Of a DNA stretch of 64,000 nucleotides, positions 60,405 to 64,000 are shown piece by piece (position 1 is the first letter of the stretch; every line of letters starts with the position of its first letter). The notes beneath the pieces were generated by a model that was not told where the DNA came from, did no database searches, and worked only from the letters and a program-made list of their open reading frames with translations. Made by a program: the position numbers and the translations under genes. The stretch is from Chamaecyparis obtusa (Eukaryota; Streptophyta; Pinopsida; Cupressales; Cupressaceae): the NCBI GenBank assembly GCA_027943335.1, contig BSBK01009269.1, positions 248,001 to 312,000 of the forward strand. Direction: 5' to 3'.

Positions 60405-61650
60405 TCAGTTTTTCCACTGACTATTATAAGGATTTAAAAATTTTAGTGGGTCTTGAGGCATACCTTGTGTCGTGGCCCATGGCTGATGTTGAGAAACAAA
60501 GAACACTTGCTCGTCCTCTCCTTCTATCTTTAAGTACTCAGTTGGAAGGTGTTGATTCTCCATGTTCGTGTACAGCTTGCAATGACAATCCTTCTTTTTC
60601 TTGCCGCAATGGGGACAGTATTCAACGAGCTGCACCTCTGCATCTGCATGCTTATTCTTGGCAGTCATCGTGTCTAAGTGTGTAGCGACATCATCGATGA
60701 TGTCTTTCTTGAAGTCTGATAGCAGGTTTGAGATTTCTATGTTGGAAATGCCTGAGCCACTCCCTTTTGCAAGTGTTGGACAGAATCATCTGCCCTTCTT
60801 TATTGTTGCTCTGGAATAATTTGAACAATTCTTCTTGAGATCATCCCAAGAAGATTGGGATATATCTCCTCCAGCCATAAGGTCCAATGCTTCTAGGTAG
60901 TTATCATTCACTCCTCTTAGAAAGATTAGATTTTGTGAATCCTACTGTAGTGCATGTTGAGGATTTTTCTGCAGATTATATAAGAAGCATGATATGTAGT
61001 CCTCCAGGGTCTCATCTTCCTTTTGTGACATTTGAGAGATGTCATCTCTTTTTACATCACCTTCTTTGTAGTATTCCTTATACTTCTATAGAAATAAATC
61101 TCTCATTCTAGCCCAATTAGTTAATGCATTTGCTCCTAAGCCCATGAACCATCTGAGAATTGACTCCTTCAATGTTGTTGGAAACAACTTAAGTTTATGA
61201 CTATCAAATTTATAGTCAAAACTTTGACACAAAATGTCAAACTCGAACAAAAAGGTGTCAGGGTCCTCTGTAATAAGGTCATAGAACTTTGGAAGGGCTG
61301 AAGTAGGTATGTTCTTGAGATTAGGATTTTTCATAAGACTTGGGATAGGAAATGGAAAGGTAGGAGCTACCAATACTAGAGGTGCTAGATAATCAAACTA
61401 TGGCTAGCAAGTATTATTAACCAAAAGGTTATGGTCAATAGGTGGTCTTGGATTGGAATTATTGAGGAAACTGGCTAATATCTCTGCAAAAGGGCGAAGG
61501 TCAAATGGATCAAGAGGATCTTCCTCTGTTGAAGATGATGCAGCAAACTCAGGACTTGCATCAATAAATGGTAACTCAAGTTCTTCAAATTCTTCTTTCA
61601 ATTTAACAGGTTCTTTTGGGAGAAATATTCCATGAACATCTTGCCTTCTT
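60405..61650 (-). pseudogene. Gag of Athila copy 2 (degenerate)
   Basis: The acidic N-terminal piece (FEELELPFIDASPEF) ends at TAG 61406-61404, the codon homologous to TAA 342 in copy 1. The gag core (61373-61086) follows with LKLFPTTLKESILRWF. The C-terminal block ends near 60405 and carries CPHCGKKKKDCHC. Confidence 0.82.
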
Positions 61651-61770
61651 CAATGCATGCAAGTGAGTTGATGAACTTGTGAAGCAAGCTCACAACTACT
61701 CTCTATTGACTAAGAACAAGAAACTAATTTTTAAAAATAAATCACTCATTAAGGTTCTCAATTTGACACC

Positions 61771-61789
61771 ATCCTCGGCAATGACGCCA
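61771..61789 (-). other. Primer binding site of Athila copy 2
   Basis: On - TGGCGTCATTGCCGAGGAT lies 4 bp inside the LTR. It resembles TGGCGCCGTTGCCGGGGA, the site complementary to tRNA-Asp used by Athila-type elements, with three changes of the C/T or G/A kind. Confidence 0.8.
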
Positions 61790-61793
61790 AAAA

Positions 61794-63014
61794 TTAATAG
61801 TCTCAGAATAGGTAATGATAATCATGCCATTGTCTCTCTTAGGAATAATGTATATCTACTAAGGATTAATTTTACCATCATGAAATGCATTTAGATTGTC
61901 AACCCAGGGACGTAGACTTGAAATGGGACAACACAGTTTGTGCACTAAGTTCCTCAAAGAGTCGTACTACCTATGCTACAGGAAGATAAAATGCATGAAA
62001 GAAACCTATGCTATTTCTGTAGGAAAGTAATCACACTTAACTACTTAATGAAATTACTACTAAAATCTTGTAAACTTATCCTAAGCCTGTTTAATAACTC
62101 AAAGCGTTCACTATGTCTATCTCTGCAAGTGCTGCAGGAACATTCACAGTAGTAATGTTGGAGGAGTAAAACAGTAACTTCTACTTGAAAGTAGGGAAAA
62201 TGCAAAAAACAATTCTACTCTATCCTAATCTACTCCACCTCCCAAGTGGACCCCCTTGGTTGGCTTCTGCTAACTACTAACACAAAAGATACTCCAAAAT
62301 CACTCTTTCATTATATTCTCATAACTTATTACATAGTAATGGAACAATACATGAGGAACATAAAAGAGTAACTTTGTTATGCTAAAGAACAACACTTGAA
62401 TCTATTTTCTCATTACCTAACTAAACCAATCAAATCCTTTTATATAGAGGGTTGATGCTTATTGAAAGCATGAAAGTAAAGTATGACTAAATATCGCCAT
62501 AGAAGGAGGAGATATAACAACCACGACATATTACAATAAAGTGCGGATAACAAAATAACAACATTGAGGAAATATAGTAGAGTTATTTCCTATATTCTCT
62601 AGAGTGTTGGCTCCTTTTTAGTAGCGACATGATCCTCAAAATCATGTTGGCTTTCTCCATCATGGCTGGAACTCCAACGTTCCTTCTTCAATGTGGTTGA
62701 TCCACTCTCAAGCTGCTCCTTGTTTTCTTGGGAAGTTAGTAGCATTCGGTATGTATACAAGTCAACATTTCAATTCCTACCCAAATATTAGAATACAGAT
62801 TAAAGTAGCTATATGAAGTACTACAATTTATATATAATATTCAGCAAAACATGTCATTCTAACTACCCATAATCTTTGTGGTTCTAGTTGTACTTATCAC
62901 AAGTTCACATAGGTATAGATTCATAAATTTATTAGAAATGTTTCATCAGAGCATAAAGATTTTCAACAAAGTATAAAGATTATAACAAAATAGAGACAAT
63001 AAATTGTCTCATCA
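61794..63014 (-). repeat. 5' LTR of Athila copy 2
   Basis: 1221 bp, homologous to 51022-52237. On - it begins TGATGAGACAATTT at 63014, with the same GAGACAAT / ATTGTCTC inverted repeat near the end. Confidence 0.9.
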
Positions 63015-63203
63015 CTAGTGAATTTGTGTTGAATATAACTCAGTTGAATTTGATGTGATATTGTTGGCAACACACAAAGGGACTTACATACTTATTCCTG
63101 GACTTAATCAATTCTTTTTTATTCAAAGCATGAATGATCTTGCACAAAGAAACTAGAACTCGAACTTCAAGTAAAGATAAAAAGGTAAGGGTTTAAAGAG
63201 TCT
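63015..63203 (-). repeat. LTR family X, copy b: 5' part separated by Athila copy 2
   Basis: On - this matches 39300-39490 of copy a and continues at 51021 on the other side of the Athila element. Homology ends at about 63203 within the LTR. Confidence 0.65.
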
Positions 63204-63613
63204 AATATTGGAGTTGATGAGTAAACAACCCACATCTCCCAAGAACACCTACATGCAAACACATGTCATAGAAAGAGAGAGAAGAAGCAAGAAGCTATGG
63301 AGGCCTAAACACATTGATCCACGAGAGAGGAGAAATCATTCTTGGTGTGCAAAAACAAAAGTTGCAATTTAATAATGAATAATTTGTTTCTCAATTACAA
63401 TCTGTTATGAATACAAAGGAGATCAATCTTTATAGAAGGAGATCAAAACCCTAAAAGGGTAAAACTTAGGTTGCACAATAATAATTAATAAAAAAATTAA
63501 TTATTATATGTCTAAAGTTTAGATTAAGTAGAAAGAGATAATAAGTGACTTAATAATTAAATCAAACATGATTTAATTAATTAGTAAACACTTTATTACT
63601 CTAACACCCTCTA
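63204..63613 (-). repeat. LTR-like remnant
   Basis: AT-rich DNA with a CTATAAAG box on - near 63430-63440 and an LTR-like composition. No coding content. The identity is not established. Confidence 0.35.
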
Positions 63614-64000
63614 TGTGTGAATTTTGTACCTGTCTATAGACACAACACTTCAGTAAAACATTAGTGGTTAGCAAAAATTAAAATCCTGCAGTAAAATGGA
63701 AACTAATCTAACCAGGCCATTTACTGACTTCTAGTAGATGCGAGTATGTATTCTTAGATTATACCGAGATTAGTGACCTTGACGACACCTAAACGAAGGA
63801 TTTGAGTGCAGAATTTAGATATGAGATGAATGCAAATTAATCTATTTTTTTAGTTTTCTGTGCAATAAGATGAAATAAACTGATATGCAATGCAATTAAT
63901 TTAACAATGATATACTAAATGATATGAAACTAAAACAAGATTGATCTCACCAAAAATAGTTGATTTGCAAAGAAGCTTCAATTCTTCAGATACCAATTCG
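63614..64000 (-). repeat. Second, partial copy of the solo-LTR family
   Basis: It starts TGTGTGAATTTT and shares ACACAACACTTCA, GACTTCTAGTAGAT and GAAGGATTTGA with 24848-25130 in the same order. It is clearly diverged and runs off the window. Confidence 0.65.

Larger units (their letters stand above)
51022..63014 (-). mobile_element. Athila-like Ty3/gypsy element, copy 2 (full length, 12.0 kb)
   Basis: The two LTRs (51022-52237 and 61794-63014) enclose primer site, gag, protease, RT, RNase H, integrase, spacer, third ORF and PPT, all on -. The ends are TG...CA. The flanking 5-mers ATAGT (51017-51021) and CTAGT (63015-63019) fit a target duplication with one change. The element interrupts LTR family X, copy b. 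The coding frames carry several stops and shifts, so it is not autonomous. Confidence 0.92.

Overview
This window is repeat-dense nuclear DNA of a seed plant. The evidence is plant-type LTR retrotransposons (an Athila-like Ty3/gypsy family and a Ty1/copia element), plant CACTA, hAT and PIF/Harbinger-type DNA transposons, DUF4283/zinc-knuckle ORFs, and one recognisable host gene, a plant LIP2-type lipoyl(octanoyl) transferase. The density of old, nested insertions suits a very large genome such as a conifer's, but the sequence alone does not prove that lineage.

Layout: 1-10197 is an Athila-like element on + (5' LTR outside the window) that sits just before the polypurine tract and 3' LTR of an outer gypsy element (10198 to about 11871). 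From 11872 to 18789 there is a CACTA element with a decayed TNP2 transposase; it is cut off by a minus-strand LTR element (18790 to about 20.9 kb) carrying an unrecognised, degenerate coding block. A decayed hAT transposase on - (about 22.1-26.1 kb) is split by a solo LTR with an exact 5-bp target duplication. A nearly complete copia element fills 26506-33340. A DUF4283/zinc-knuckle ORF (35265-37880) is split by a 951-bp PIF/Harbinger-type element that itself carries an antisense UPF0496-like gene fragment. LTR debris follows (38.9-40.8 kb).

LIP2 lies at 41589-42296 on -. Its catalytic core is complete, but codon 10 after the expected start is TAG where plant LIP2 has Trp. Its upstream region holds fresh tandem duplications and a perfect 24-bp inverted repeat. 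From 46.6 kb on there is AT-rich DNA, a second DUF4283 remnant, an LTR, and then a second, full-length Athila-like element on - (51022-63014) inserted into an older LTR whose two halves flank it. The right edge holds LTR remnants.

Apart from LIP2, the coding content is selfish and broken. The most informative signals are the two Athila-like copies. They share nonsense codons at homologous positions. Both also carry a hairpin plus polypurine module twice, once at the 3' end and once ahead of the third ORF. No CRISPR array, rRNA or tRNA gene was seen.
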